DNA of 64,000 bases from Actinernus sp. WN-2022. Lineage: Eukaryota > Cnidaria > Anthozoa > Actiniaria > Actinernidae. The position numbers and the translations under genes were made by a program. Position 1 is the first letter of the stretch; each line of letters opens with the position of its first letter. The stretch is taken from contig JAOWCC010001501.1 of the NCBI GenBank assembly GCA_030867875.1, forward strand, positions 31,020,792-31,084,791, written 5' to 3'. Of this stretch, positions 1 to 12,500 are shown piece after piece. A model generated the notes under the pieces. That model saw only the letters and a program-made list of their open reading frames with translations. It was not told the DNA's origin and ran no database searches.

Positions 1-288
1 TAACTTCAACTTCGCAACGATACTGGTTCGATGCTACATGTACATGGTGGGTAACCATTGGACTGGCGGCGTATCATTAACTCTGGAGTTTGGCTATTAG
101 AAGAAAGATCTAGAGCTGTCTATCATGCTAATATCGTCCACTCATATTTCGTTATGACGATACCATTCAAAGGCTTTGCACGATTGTCCGGAGGAATATT
201 AACAAACAAGTGAATAACATTCCTGATATTTAACAATTATTTACCGAAGTAGAGGTGAATAGTGGTGGATATTTACCGAGCCGCTTAG

Positions 289-468
289 TATATACCACAC
301 TCCAGGTGAATAGCCAGCACCAAATAGTTATTTTATTTTCTGTCAAATGGACAAAAACTCGCGCTAGATGATCGCTGCTTTGCTCGGAGGTGAATATGAA
401 ATCATATTCACTGTTTGAGTAGCCAATCAGAGCGCGCGAAAAGTGATATTCACTGGTGTGGTATATAC
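289..468. mobile_element. MITE family A, copy 1
   Basis: Terminal inverted repeats TATATACCACAC and GTGTGGTATATA bound about 180 bp. The interior carries the recurring motif AGCCAATCAGAGCGCGCG near the right end. Related copies lie at 7305-7481 and 28419-28590. There is no coding capacity, so it is a non-autonomous DNA element. The transposase superfamily cannot be told from the sequence. Confidence 0.7.
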
Positions 469-906
469 TAATGACTCTTATTCAGAGTTCCCATGGTCAG
501 GGAAATTTTTTTTTTCAAGGTCAGGGAATTGTCAGCGAATTTAGGATTTGGTCAGGGAAATCCAAAATTTCAATGAAAAGTCAGGGAATTTTTATTTTCA
601 GGTTTCCTATTTTGGGGGCAATTTTGGGCTGTTTTGTTCAATGTTGCTGTCCCAAAATAGCGATTGAATATTTGGAAAAAATACGAGCGTGCGCTGGAGG
701 TCAGTGTAAAATGTTTCTTGGTCAGTGAAAAGTCAGTGAAATGTCAGGGAATTTTTTTTCTGCAAATGTGTGGGAACCCTGTTATTGGTTTATGATAGCT
801 CGTTACCACAGATCCACACCGCGGCAAAACGGGTATGCTCCGCTGGCCAAAAGAACGAAGGCACTGCTATCAAATACAAATTACCGAGGGTTTCAACTTT
901 TTTAGT

Positions 907-977
907 AAATAATTTTATAACTTAGTAAACTCACAGTGAATTACAAATTAAGAAAACTTCAACCTGTTAAAGTCTTA
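907..977. repeat. Dispersed repeat, also at 18503-18566
   Basis: A stretch beginning TTAGTAAACTCACAGTG is repeated almost exactly inside the intersectin-like gene at 18503-18566. In both places a CACACCGCGG motif lies upstream, but here it is about 90 bp further away, so the second copy looks like an internally deleted derivative. Its origin is unknown. Confidence 0.55.
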
Positions 978-1237
978 GGCTTAGCTTTTAAGTAGTTTTC
1001 TTATTTTTTTACAAAACAGTTCACAAATGATGCTTTTAAGCAGAAATTTTATAATCACGGGTATGTGCCTGTTGTTTCATTTCAGTTTCGCGGGAAACTG
1101 GGGGCGGCCGCGCGCCGACAAGAAATAGCAAATACGCATGCGCGTAACGTTTTGCCGCGATAAACCACAGATCATACATTACCACAGATACCACTTGTCT
1201 GTCGTGTATACATGGGAATAAAAATGTATAACTTGTC

Positions 1238-1361
1238 AGGATCAATCCCGGCTTCTGGGGAACCCCCACCCCTCCCCCACACTTCACCAATCTTTAATAG
1301 AACGATGCCTATCCAAGGGAGGGGTGGGTAGGTAGTTTATCAGTAACCGGGATTGAACCAC
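1238..1361. mobile_element. MITE family B (GC-rich ends), copy 1
   Basis: Imperfect inverted repeat. A left end reading GGATCAATCCCGG followed by a C-rich AACCCCCACCCCTCCC block is mirrored by AAGGGAGGGGTGGGTAGG and CCGGGATTGAACC on the right. Related copies are at 2112-2260 and, partially, at 60404-60482. Confidence 0.6.
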
Positions 1362-1472
1362 TTGTCAGGCTGACCCACTCGTTTGCGAGGTTCATTCTCG
1401 GTCTCGTTTTTGCTTATGGTAAAAAAACACTGAACTTTCGCGGGACCTAAAACAGCCATAGGGGCTTATGAA

Positions 1473-1686
1473 AGTCAGGACCCGGTTAAATCACAGATCC
1501 AATTGGAATTTAGCGTGTTAGTTTTTGTGGAGGGAGGAAAACCGGAGTACCGGCCGGAGAAAAACCCTCGGAGCAAGGGCGAGATACAACAAACTCAACT
1601 CACATATGGCGCCGCGAACGGGAATCGAACTCAGGCACAGAGGTGAGAGGTGAGAGGTGAAGGTGCTTACTACTTGCGCCACCCTG
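1473..1686 (-). mobile_element. tRNA-derived SINE, family B (reverse copy)
   Basis: On the minus strand this reads as a tRNA-like head followed by a GTGAGTTGAGTTTGTTG-type body and an end reading CGGGTCCTGAC. The same unit occurs forward at 2769-2957 and reverse at 15602-15769 and 46735-46908. The head is diverged here, with an expanded GTGAGAG repeat. Confidence 0.65.
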
Positions 1687-2111
1687 GTAAGTACAACATG
1701 TGCCATGATCCAAGACGTTTGTTCCACTTCGTTCACATGATTACAGGGTTCGAAGAAACAACTCGTCCGCTCGTCAGGACCTGTGCTAAACAACGTTGGG
1801 CAAGTGCAAGAAAATCACCGAGGCCCTTACTGCATGCGAGATTTCCAAAGGGTAGATTTATTGCTTGAAAACGTTCTTTTCAGGGAGGGATCAATCAACA
1901 TGTTTTTGTACGGATAGGGCAATACTTTTTGAATCCCGAGAAAATAGTTTGGGCAAGTGAGAAGAAGAATCGGGCAAGTACAGTTTGGAATCACTTGATT
2001 ACTGATTGTGTTAGGTGAAGGAAACTGACGTCATGGCCATGCATGTGGCCGGTTTTTGTGTGTGTTAGTTTATGTAACATCATTCGTTGTAGTATTTTGC
2101 ATAAATATCGC

Positions 2112-2260
2112 AGTGGATCAATCACGGTTTCCGGAAAACCCCCACCCCTCCCCCCATACTTCACCCTAATCTTATGGTTAATCATTAATGGCGTGATGCA
2201 TATCCAAGGGAGGGATGGGTGGGGTGGTTGGGTAGTTTTCCAGAATCCAGGATTGAGCCG
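2112..2260. mobile_element. MITE family B, copy 2
   Basis: Ends read TGGATCAATCACGGTTTCC and a mirrored CCAGGATTGAGCC. The C-rich arm ACCCCTCCCCCCATAC pairs with CCAAGGGAGGGATGGGTGG. It is the best-preserved copy of the family in the window. Confidence 0.65.
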
Positions 2261-2768
2261 TAATCAGACAGTATTTAAATACCATGAGCGGTATTTATGC
2301 CAAATATCACGTACAAATTATGCTATCATTTCTTTATAATATGAGCTAAGGAATTTACTAAAAATAGACAATCAGATGTTTTCTCAGTGCACCGCTTGCA
2401 TAACGAACGTACGGTTTGGAAAAGAAAAAGTAGCAAATTATTTTTTTTATATACTACAATTTCCATAACATTTTTGAACATCCTTGTGCTTCAGAACTAG
2501 ACTGGGATCAAACCCTATCCACGTCGTGTATACATGAGTGACCCCGGGGCTTGAACTATCACCCCTTGAATGTGTAATAGCACTACAATATACCACTCCT
2601 CAGCCAATCAGATTTCAGACATTTCTTAGCTCATATTACAAACTATGAAAGCTCAAGTACAATACTTCTAGCTTTGCACTGAAGGAAGTGTAAAGTTTCA
2701 ATTAGTGATGTGTTTGTCAAGCTCTAGACCAGAATGATGTAGACGGTAGTTAGGGTGTTACGGGTATA

Positions 2769-2957
2769 ATGGAGCCGGGTGGCACAGTTGTTAAGCGTTT
2801 CGCCTCTCACCTCTGTGCCTGGGTTCTATTCCCGTTCACGGCGCCACATGTGAGTTGAGTTTGTTGGTATCTCGCCCTTACTCCGAGGGTTTTTTCTCCA
2901 CAAAAGCCAACACGCTGAATTGCAATTCGATCTGTGGTTGAGCCGAGTCCTGACTTT
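2769..2957 (+). mobile_element. tRNA-derived SINE, family B (forward copy)
   Basis: The 5' part has pol III promoter boxes of a tRNA: an A-box-like TGGCACAGTTG and a B-box GGGTTCTATTCCC. A non-tRNA body shared with three other copies in the window follows. This is the expected architecture of a tRNA-SINE. It is not a functional tRNA gene, because the sequence does not fold as a complete cloverleaf ending in a normal acceptor stem. Confidence 0.7.
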
Positions 2958-3978
2958 GTTCAGCCTCTATGGTTTGTTTCAGTCCGTTAAAATTCAGAGT
3001 ATTCTATCATCCGGTACAACACACGAGCGATGTGTCTGCTTCACTGTCTTTTTCGTACGTGTGCCACTCGTACGTGTGCCACTCATACGTCAGCCTCGTG
3101 TCGGTTTTTCATTAATGCGGGTTTCATTTTCTTACAGGATAAACGGGAAAAGACAAAGAGCAAAATGCTTTGGGAGCAGACGACTACTTTGCGGCTATGC
3201 ATGCTTGCAATATGGTCTGCAACAGAAACATGTAAAACGCTACGAGTCTCTTATTATTGGCACATTTTCTGAGCTATGGTGCTGCCAGGCTTGCTTCGTA
3301 TGTACTATAGTACCGAGACGGTATAAATCTTTTCTTCTCTAAGATGATTGGATCTAAGAAAGTTTAGGTTTCTGAAACTCGGCAATTCCAGAAAAACGTA
3401 ACTCCGTTAAACACATAAAACAGTTAACATTCAAATGCTGAAGGCTAAATCTGTATGAATATAAACAAAGTATCGTCGGTAAAGGTTCTTGTTTTTCGTA
3501 AAGATTTCGGACAAGTTCTTACGCGTATTGTGAAACATGTAGACTGCCATGTATTGTAACCTAGCGCTTAACTAATTAAAAATAAAACAAATTGCGAATG
3601 TGATGGATTGAGTGACTTTCACTGAAAGAAAGATTACTTTTATTTCTTTTTAGTTTTGATTTTTTTAAATATTTTTATTTGGAGGCCTGTTTCATCGATC
3701 ATTAGGTGGTTATTCCGTCAACTTGTAAAATGAGATGATGAATAAAATGGCTACATTCAATCTGTCGTGCATGTCGTTGGTCCCAAAGCATTTTGTCTTT
3801 CGTCTGGACTAATAAGTTGATAATAACTGCATTTCCTTCGCTGATTAACCCGCTAATTCGACTTTTCCGTATAACAACTTTTGAGGCTCCTGTTTCCTCA
3901 GGCGTGTGATAAGGTGCTACGAAGCTACCTTGTTATACTATAAGAACTAATATAAGAAGACGCACTAAGTTTTCTTTT

Positions 3979-4690
3979 GCCCATATACGTCTAGACGCAT
4001 GCGTCTGTAGTATAAACACGGCCAATATCTAACAAACGTCTAATGAAACAGTACTCCATGTATCCACTGATACTTGCGCTTACTCATGGATCTTCTGTTG
4101 GTTAAAGTGCCTGTGTGCCCATATACGTCTAGACGCATGCGTCTGTAGTATAAACACGGCCAATATCTAACAAACGTCTAATGAAACAGTACTCCATGTA
4201 TCCACTGATACTTGCGCTAACCATCTTACTCATGGATCTTCTGTTGGTTAAAGTGGCTGCGTGCCCAAATACGTCTAGACGCGTGCGTCTGTAGTATAAA
4301 CACGGCCAATATCTAACAAACGTCTGATGAACAGTACTCCATGTATCCACTGATACTTGCGCTAACCATCTTACTCTTGGATCTTCTGTTGGTTAAAGTG
4401 CCTGTGTGCCCAAATACGTCTAGACGCGTGCGTCTGTAGTATAAACACGGCCAATATCTAACAAACGTCTGATGAACAGTACTCCACGTATCCACTGATA
4501 CTTGCGCTTACTCATGGATCTTCTGTTGGTTAAAGTGCCTGTGTGCCCAAATACGTCTAGACGCGTGCGTCTGTAGTATAAACACGGCCAATATCTAACA
4601 AACGTCTGATGAACAGTACTCCATGTATCCACTGATACTTGCGCTAACCATCCTACTCATGGATCTTCTATTGGTTGAAGTGGCTGTGAG
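3979..4690. repeat. Tandem repeat, five units of about 137-146 bp
   Basis: Unit starts (GCCCATATACG or GCCCAAATACG) fall at 3979, 4117, 4263, 4408 and 4545, with a broken sixth start at 4690. Each unit contains the self-complementary motif ACGTCTAGACG followed by TGCGTCTGTAG. Length variation comes mainly from presence or absence of an 8-bp AACCATCT-type segment. No coding meaning is apparent. Confidence 0.9.
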
Positions 4691-5924
4691 CCCAAATTGT
4701 TTATCATTAAGTAATGATCCGTGTAAAAAGTATGATAAAATCCATTGTTCTGCAGCATTGAGCCTCCCTCACATGGGATTTTGTCTGTGTTTTAAAATAC
4801 TGGGTGATAATTATGAATATTCTGAAATAAAAGTAGTTTAAAGTCTTCGTTTCATTCCATTTTTATGAACAAATTATCTTCCAACCAATAGCAACAGCCA
4901 AAAACAATAGCTACGAAACAGGCACGATTGATAAGGTTCCGAACATAGGATTTGCTTTACAAACGACATTTTGAACCGCAGTGCAAATCGTAGTTTTAAT
5001 ATTTTGAAATCTTCCTAACCTTTATGGCGATATTCATGTTTTAACCAACGAGATCAAGAATTTTCACAATACAAAATTAAGTAATGGTCCGCGCAAGAGG
5101 TAGGCTTATGTTATGCATGGAATGTAAAAAGGTGCTAATTGTGGTATTGTTTCAATCTTCCACCTCATTGGCTTAGACATTAAAATATATCTAAAATTGA
5201 AGAAGAAGAACATTTTTTCTCATTTTGTAAACAGATTTGAATTGCATCTAGTAAGAACTCTCATTACTTTCAATATGACGAACTTTCAATATGGGGCACA
5301 TTTTTAAATTGAACGTTTTCTTGTCCTTTAAAATGCATTTTTAGTGGATATAATTTCCGAAATTTCTGATTTAAGGGTTGATGAGTTGTCAGTATGAAAA
5401 ACAGAAAATACTAAAGTGGGGAAAGCAAATTGCATCTGAACAATAGAATTGTGCCTACCTCTTGCGCGGACTGTTACTTAACACCTTGCTCCATCTGAAT
5501 GCCGTTCGGTGCCGTACTTCATACACGAATCATTAGTTAATATCAATAGACCATTTTCTTAAGTATGCGCACGCAACAGGCTTGACGGGCCGGTAAATAC
5601 TTCACGTGGGAATCACGTAGTGGTTTCCTATAACCCTCCCTATTATTTCAACCAATACTAAATCCAAGCTTTTTTGCTCTGACGAAGGGCTAACGCTCGA
5701 AATGTCAGCTGCTACTCGCTTTCCACGGTGGTTAGCATACCTCGATCGACTTTAGTTGATTACACAGGGCGGGCCGTGAGTTAGCTTTTGTTAGACTCGT
5801 TCTGATGCGACAGCCTTTGTTATTTAAATTATCGGCTATTGTTCAAAAATTGGCGGCTATTGTTCAAAAAGCGATTTGGCGGGCCAATATTGCGTGCGCA
5901 TGCCTGAGAAAACGGTCTATTGTA

Positions 5925-6310
5925 CATCCAGTGAATAGTAAAATATTTCTTGATTTGAGTGTTGCTTCTATGAGTTTCCTATTTCCAATATGCTAATGAT
6001 GTGATGACACAGGAGGCCAACAAAAGGTCATTTCTTTCTCCTTGCCAATGAAACTATTCCTGATTTATACAAAATATTTGGTAAAATCACTGATATTAGG
6101 CCCAAATATAACATGAATGTGTAGAACAAAATATTTATCTCAGCCAGCATGTTTTTGTATAATAACTGAGGCCTCGTGTAACATCATTAGCATATTGGAA
6201 ATAGAAACCTCTATAACTCAGACGGACACTCGAATCAAGAACTATTTTCCTATTTACTTGATGTAGAATTGAATGGAATTTAAAAAACATTGGGCTTACA
6301 GGCACTTTAA
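5925..6310. mobile_element. MITE family C, copy 1
   Basis: Two inverted arms, each containing TTTCCAATATGCTAATGATG or its complement, surround a variable centre. The right end runs into a GGGCTTACAGGCACTTTAAA terminus. Other copies are at 21410-21560 (half), 21985-22415 (best) and 50036-50372. Confidence 0.65.
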
Positions 6311-6419
6311 ACGAGGGTATGAGTCACCAGTGTTTATTGGGGTAACAATCTGTCATTCGAAAAACTAGTTCTTCCATGAGGAAGGATGATATCCCAACAT
6401 ATTTAACAATTATTCCCCG

Positions 6420-7260
6420 AACTGGAGGTGACTAGATTAACAATAACCTATTCACCTCCACTTCGGTAAGTAATTATTCACTGTTTTCGGTCTCGCGCGC
6501 GAATTATTCACTTGTTACTAATTTGAGGCTGGCTGTTTCACGTGCGTGGTACATTTCTCGCGCGTGATTGGTTGAATGCGTCACGTGACCCAATATTTTC
6601 TCTCCGTGAGCGGGAAATATAAGCGAATATATCCCCTGTGAGTGTATAAGCGCGCGTCAAAGAAAATATGTGAAGGATATGATGACGACAATAACCTACA
6701 TTGTGGGGTCGAAATATGCCCTGATATTTGTCCTTGGACATAGCTCACAGTTTCGCTCTCGGGAACTGTTCTCTTCTCGGATCAGATAATAACCGCGGAC
6801 GAAATATCGGGGCATATTTCGACGCCACAAATAGGTTATTGTATTTATACGACCCCTGTGAGCGTAAAGGCTGCTTCACACTTGCGACATAACCATAAGA
6901 CCATACGCAAGCGCAGATTGTACTTTAAGGTTGGATGAATGCTTTGTTCTACTCAAGTATAAAGGGGTTAACTAACCATGAAGCACAATCTGCGCTTACG
7001 TATGTTCTTATGCTTATGTCGCAAGTGTGAACCGGCCTTGAGCGCGCGTCAATGAAAATATTTGAAGGGTGATACCAATAGTAACCTACATCGTGGCGTC
7101 GAAAGATGCCCTGATATTTGTCCTTGGACATTACCTGTTCCGAGAAGAGAACAGTTTCCCTCGAGCTTCGCTCTCGGGAATGTTCTCTTCTCGGAACAGG
7201 CAATATCCGCGTACGAAATATCAGGGCATATTTCGACGCCACAAATAATGGGGATATTTA
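6420..7260. repeat. Nested inverted-repeat region
   Basis: Short blocks recur in both orientations: GTCGAAATATGCCCTGATAT near 6700 and 7100, with complements near 6790 and 7215. A strong hairpin sits at 7135-7205, where CTGTTCCGAGAAGAGAACAG is mirrored by CTGTTCTCTTCTCGGAACAG-type sequence. The layout suggests several related hairpin elements inserted into each other. Confidence 0.5.
6869..7037. mobile_element. Inverted-repeat element nested in another element
   Basis: Left end GGCTGCTTCACACTTGCGAC is mirrored by GTCGCAAGTGTGAACCGGCC on the right. The internal arms (CGCAAGCGCAGATTGT and ACAATCTGCGCTTACG) also pair. The flanks GTGAGCGTAAA and TTGAGCGCGCGTCAA resemble the continuous host sequence near 6640-6660, so this insertion split an older element. 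Confidence 0.65.
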
Positions 7261-7304
7261 CCGAGCCACTTTTCACCGACACCGAGGTAAACAATTTGTT
7301 GTAA

Positions 7305-7481
7305 TATATACCACACAAGTCAATAGCCAGCACCAAATAGTTATTTTATTTTCTGTCAAATGGACAAAAACTCGCGCGAGTTGATCGCTGCTTCGCTCGT
7401 AGGTGAATAGCAAAGGATCTTCACCCTCCGGAGTAGCCAATCAGAGCGCGCGAGAAACACTATTCACTTGTGTGGTATATA
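7305..7481. mobile_element. MITE family A, copy 2
   Basis: Same terminal repeats as the copy at 289-468 and nearly the same interior, including AATAGCCAGCACCAAATAG and the AGCCAATCAGAGCGCGCG motif. A half copy with only the right end follows at about 7690-7742. Confidence 0.75.
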
Positions 7482-7742
7482 GAGATTATTACATGTTAAG
7501 AGCTTTATTATACATTTAAAGTGAATACAATAACAGAAAATTAAGCATACAATTTATTTCTAAAAGCAACAGTACAGTGAAGTGATATCGTATCACTTCA
7601 CTGATATGGTTTTTATTCACGGCTTTATCACACGGATATCAACCCCAAATGTGTAATAAATACTAATACAGGATATTACGAGTTGGAGTAGCCACTGAAT
7701 CTGAGCGCGGCGCGAAAAAACTATTCACTTGTGTGGTATATA

Positions 7743-9174
7743 TTCTTCAGTTGAGTTGAGTGACGTACCATGTTCGACTACAAGCATCTGTAAACTAGAA
7801 CTGGTTCACGTGATTACTAACTATTCATACAGGGCACAAGATGTTTCAGGAATAAATCGTAACCCGAAAGCCCCCATTGTTCCCCACTATAAGTACCTTA
7901 ATTCGAAGGTGATATTTCGCCAATGGCTTTAACGCCGTCTATTTGTAGGTTCAGTTGTGAACAACTAGCACGACATTGACCTAATTCCTCCGGAATAAGA
8001 ATATACAGAATGATCACTGCAAATCACTCTATCGTTTTTTTTCTAGACACTGGAATACCAGCTGTATCCTGAATACCATAGGTCAACAAATGTTTGTAGT
8101 TTACAGTGCAATATGTGCCTGAACCACTGATTTCCAGACACTATTCCATCTATTCTTATTCTGGAATATGATCATCGAACACGCCCTCTCTATGTAAACC
8201 ATGGATCCATGATGTAAACACATCAAATGAGCTGTTTGCCGTATCGGTGGACATGATTAGCGTCACTGGTATTCCTGCAACTCATTTGAATTTTAAAAAT
8301 TCAGTATGTATTCTGATGCAACGTATACGTCTAACATTGCGAACCCTAACTTTGACTGTTAGGAAAATACGGATTACAGAAAGCCTAGGCGATGGATCAA
8401 GTACTTTCTTTTTTCCGCAATTGCGAAAAATCACTTAAATTTGTCTAGGAAATCTAAAACTCAGAAAAGATTTATGTTTCTTCCATTAAACACGAGTGAG
8501 TTATGTTGAATTAAAATACAACTCGTGTATGTTTTTCTTCAAATGACTGGTGCTTTGAGCTCTCGCCCCCTATACACTGTATGTTGCCTGGTATAAGTCG
8601 GGTTTTTCTATCGATTTGTTGCCGTTCGATAGCTGTGTTTTCATTTTCAATGAGTACTGAATCTGATAAAGCAAATGCAGAACGAGGTTGATCTGTAAAT
8701 ACGCTGATGGAGAACGATAACACCCAAAGCTACACAATGACAAGGCTTTCACTTTTTAAGTATTTTAAAAGTATTTTTGTAGTATTGCTTCTCTTTCGAA
8801 ATCGTCATTTTCAAGCTTCGAATTCAGCCTAAAATCATTTCTTTTCACACCCCAAACACTCCCCCAGCCCTCCCCTGCCAATACCGCTGTGACCTGTGCG
8901 TTATTTCTGGTGGTGGTATTTTGAGATGATGCAACTTTCTTTCTCTGTTGCCACACGCCAATACTGCTGTTTAGAAATAATAAAACTCGCACCTCGCCAA
9001 GCTCTGGGCAATACCTAAACGTTCCCAATATGCCACCACTTCTAGACTCAGATGAAAACAAAGATGATGATGATTATTTTCACGTTGTTGTTGCTGGCAG
9101 TTTTCTTATGGCGTGACTGGAGTGAAAAACAAAATGCAAATTAAGTGAACAGTAGCGAATATCTAATGAGCAGG
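7743..9174. other. No gene recognised
   Basis: The stretch contains only short ORFs without family resemblance and weak inverted repeats (for example the TAGACACTGGAATACCAG region near 8045). I looked for SH3-type exons (ALYDY, WWxG or PSNYV-like peptides), which an upstream intersectin part would need, and saw none. Confidence 0.4.
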
Positions 9175-9184
9175 TATATTTATA
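9175..9184 (+). promoter_or_regulatory. TATA-like sequence upstream of the intersectin-like first exon
   Basis: TATATTTATA lies about 165 bp upstream of the ATG at 9348. The spacing would suit a core promoter with a 5' UTR of roughly 130 bp. The region is A/T-rich, so chance occurrence is quite possible. Confidence 0.25.
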
Positions 9185-9347
9185 GCGCGACACCACATAC
9201 GCGATTTCTGCCAGCGTGTAAGATATGACGCCAAGATAGCAGTCTTAAATGATTAGCATGGTTTGTGATTCGCATTTCGAGTCGAGCTGGTCTAGTAGGA
9301 GTATACCGTGCAGATAGTGAAGCCTTGATTTACCACACAGTATAGCA

Positions 9348-9504
9348 ATGGGTTTTTCACGTGGGGAATTCTCGTTTTTAACCGGTTTGAGGTCATCAGC
9401 GCGAAATCTTTATAACAAGAAGTCAAAGAACAGTAAAAAGGAGAAAAAGGCGCCAAGAGGGAAACGAGTAACCATAACCGGTGGATCTGGTTATGTACAA
9501 ACCG
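9348..9504 (+). CDS. ITSN: Putative first exon (52 codons plus 1 nt)
   Basis: The ATG at 9348 opens a frame through a very basic stretch ([18 protein letters not shown], residues about 23-40). It stops at an ACCG|GTAATT donor in phase 1, exactly the phase required by the exon at 11942. The protein begins MGFSRG, where Gly2 and a small residue at position 6 followed by a polybasic patch could suit N-myristoylation and membrane binding. That is inference only. No homologue of this peptide is recognised. Confidence 0.5.
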
Positions 9505-12500
9505 GTAATTCCAGTTACAATTTTATTTCTAATTTTATCAAAGTGTTTTACATTGTTTTTTCTCTCTTAATTTTCGTTGCAAGATTGAAAAGCGTCAATA
9601 CTGGCTTCATTCAAACACGTGGATGTTGTCGAGTCCCTCGCCTGTTAGCATATGAAAATATCACCTTTATAACTCAGTTAAACCAGAGAATTTCGCTATA
9701 ATTTTCTTATTAAAACATTGCCATTTTCCCAAACTGTTCACGCTAGTTCTTTTAGATTGTAAATGCTATATTTATTAGTGCCGCCTCGTAACAAACTCAA
9801 CAGTGAGTGAAAAACGTCAAGTAGGCGATGTTTGCTGCGATTTTAGAGGCGATTTCAAATTGAATTTTCAATTCGCCGTGAAATCGCCGTTAGTTTAAAC
9901 GGGTGATTTGAAATCGCCGCTAAAATCGCAGCAAATTGCTAGTGGAAATGGACATTCACCGGACGGACACTTTCTATTCAAAGTACACATTTTGTTCATG
10001 TAGCATCTTCACAAGGAGATGGGGTTTTCGAAAAGGGGTTTTCAACGTACTTATTAACAGGTTGTTTTCTTTGGTGAAACGCTTTCTATGTTCAGTTTAA
10101 CTCGTGGTTGATAATCCATGTTGATTTTAGTTTTATGTGTCGCCTTCAAATTTTTAAAACAAAACTACACAAATAACACCATGAGATAGAAGAGAAATAG
10201 TAGCTGCGGTTACACTAGCTAGACCAGTTTACCTGGGTAAATTCGTGTTTTCGTGTCGAACCGATTTCCCCAGGAGAAAACGTACCTAGGTATATTTCCA
10301 TAGTTACGAAAGAAAGAACAATGGAACTTTTCCTTGATAGCACCCCAGATAAGTCTTAGGGGTCGCTGCCGACCCCAGATAGTTCAGCCAATGAAATTCC
10401 GAGGATCTGACTGTACAATAGGCCTTCGCGCAACAAAGTTACTGGGGCGTGATATTCAACGGTCTTCGTGTAACCGCTGTACCCTGGTAAATTTAAACCC
10501 CAGATGGATTTTATTGGGGCCAGTTTTACTGGGTAAACGACTTTATCTGGGGTAGTGTAACCGCAGCAACTATGTGAATGTCCTGATATTATTTTCTAAG
10601 GATGGCCAAGATTAAGTAATAGTTCGGCTAAGAACAAGGCAGTCCAACAACTCTCATAGCTGTAAATATGACTAAAATTCAGCATGGGGAACATTTTAAA
10701 ATTGGGAGCTTTCTTGGGTATTGTTTTGGACTCTTCTGATTGAACGAAATGTGTTCACATAAAAGGAAAGTATAGTTTTCAAACAGTTTCAGTGGATTTG
10801 ATTTAAGAAATTTATTATTTAAGGTTGACATGTGCACAATATCAAAAACAGAACCTTGTTATATGCCAAAAGCCTATTGTCGCTGAAAATAGAAACTTGC
10901 CTAGTTTTTACACGCATTGTTAGTTAAAGTGGATTAGAAAAGCTTATTCTAGAAATTTGACAGCCTGCGAACAGGCTAATGGCAATAGGGGGAGGAGGGG
11001 GAAGAGGGGGAAGAAGAGCCTGCTTCATGTCCACTCCAATAATTGGCCGGCTTTGTTTATCTAATTAGGATCGGCACATGAGTGCACCGGCATCTGAAAT
11101 GCGCCAAAGTTATCAAATCTAACCATAGTGAAATGGTTAGGAAACTCAGGGACCTTCTTTGTTATAGGTCTTTGTTAGCTTTTTTCGACCACTACCGTGC
11201 ACAGAACACAATAGAAATTCCAACATGTTAGTCAATCAGCCAATAGAAACGTGTGAGTTCAGTCGTTCAGGGAACGCTAATGAACTAGGATCGTGCACAA
11301 TCTTTTGTCTTACCCCTTCCAACCTAAATCGCAGCGCCTTTGTTAGCCCTTTTGAAGTTTGCCGGGTTTCCTAACCATTCCACTCTATTAACTATGATCT
11401 AACTTACTCGTGGATACAAGTATTTCATTGGAGAATGGACCAATAAAAGTTTGCACGACGCACTCTTCTTCCCCCTTCTCTCCCTCCCATGGGCCTGTTT
11501 GAAGGCTAGAAACTTCATTTCGATTACAGTGTACCGATTTCATGTTGCTCTAAATTCCTCTTCCAATTTTCTCCAGTATACCTGGAAAGCATACTCTGAT
11601 TTATTTATTATCTTTACACATTTACCTGTATACATTTGAATATGTCTAAGTATATTTTTCTTTACGGCTATATAGCAATTATTTTCATTAATTTCTGTAC
11701 ACACATATACATATAAGGGTGGGGCTAGGGTAACAATGTTCTTATAGAGGTGGGGGTTGCGGTGTTCTGTATCTAGTAGGGGACCTCGTGTCCTATTATA
11801 CAACACCTGCCCTTTGGGTGAATCTTGAAAAAGTTGATCATTTCGGGGGTGACAGTGTTCCTTTGACGTGTTTGTTAGTGTGATTTTTTTTTTAAAGGCG
11901 TTATTTAAATTATAAGTAATAAAATCATTCCTTGTTTATAGGGTCCGGCTTGTTTGATGCCAAGATCCTCGCTTCCATGTCTGATTCAGAAAGAATGCGG
12001 CAGGTAATGTGACTGTCGATAATGTATGTATTTCTATAGCCTAACGGACACCTCCCATAAGGAGATGAAGTGATATATCAAAATCACTCGTACGAGTGTT
12101 TGGTCACGAGATCAAAACACTTAGAACTGAAGTTGAAAAACGACGTGCAGAGGAGTTTTTTAAACTCAGTTCGAGGTGTTTTGATCTCGCGATCAAACAC
12201 GTGTACGAGTGTTTGGTATGGATTCTCAAACGAACACGCCATCTAAGAGAAAACGAAGAAGAAAGTTTGGATAATTTAATGTGCAAGTCTTACTATTCTC
12301 ATAAATTATTCATTAGTTTGAGAAATGCTGACCATAAATTACTGTTAGTTTTGAGGGATTCTCTCGATTAGCTCTGCTATTATAGATCCATCACTCTTCA
12401 ACTTATATTTCTATTGTCACAATTTACATTTATTACTCATACTTCTTGTATACAACTTATAAATGTTTTTCTATAGTACTTATACATTATGCTCATATTG

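Noticed and set aside
3030..3342. ORFs of 80 and 140 codons as small genes
   Set aside because: The 140-codon frame has no ATG near a conserved part, overlaps a SINE end, and resembles no family. The two frames overlap, as chance ORFs do.
7062..7384. Overlapping ORFs of 80-97 codons on both strands
   Set aside because: They are products of the inverted-repeat structure (SRERSSRE-type palindromic translation) and have no family resemblance.
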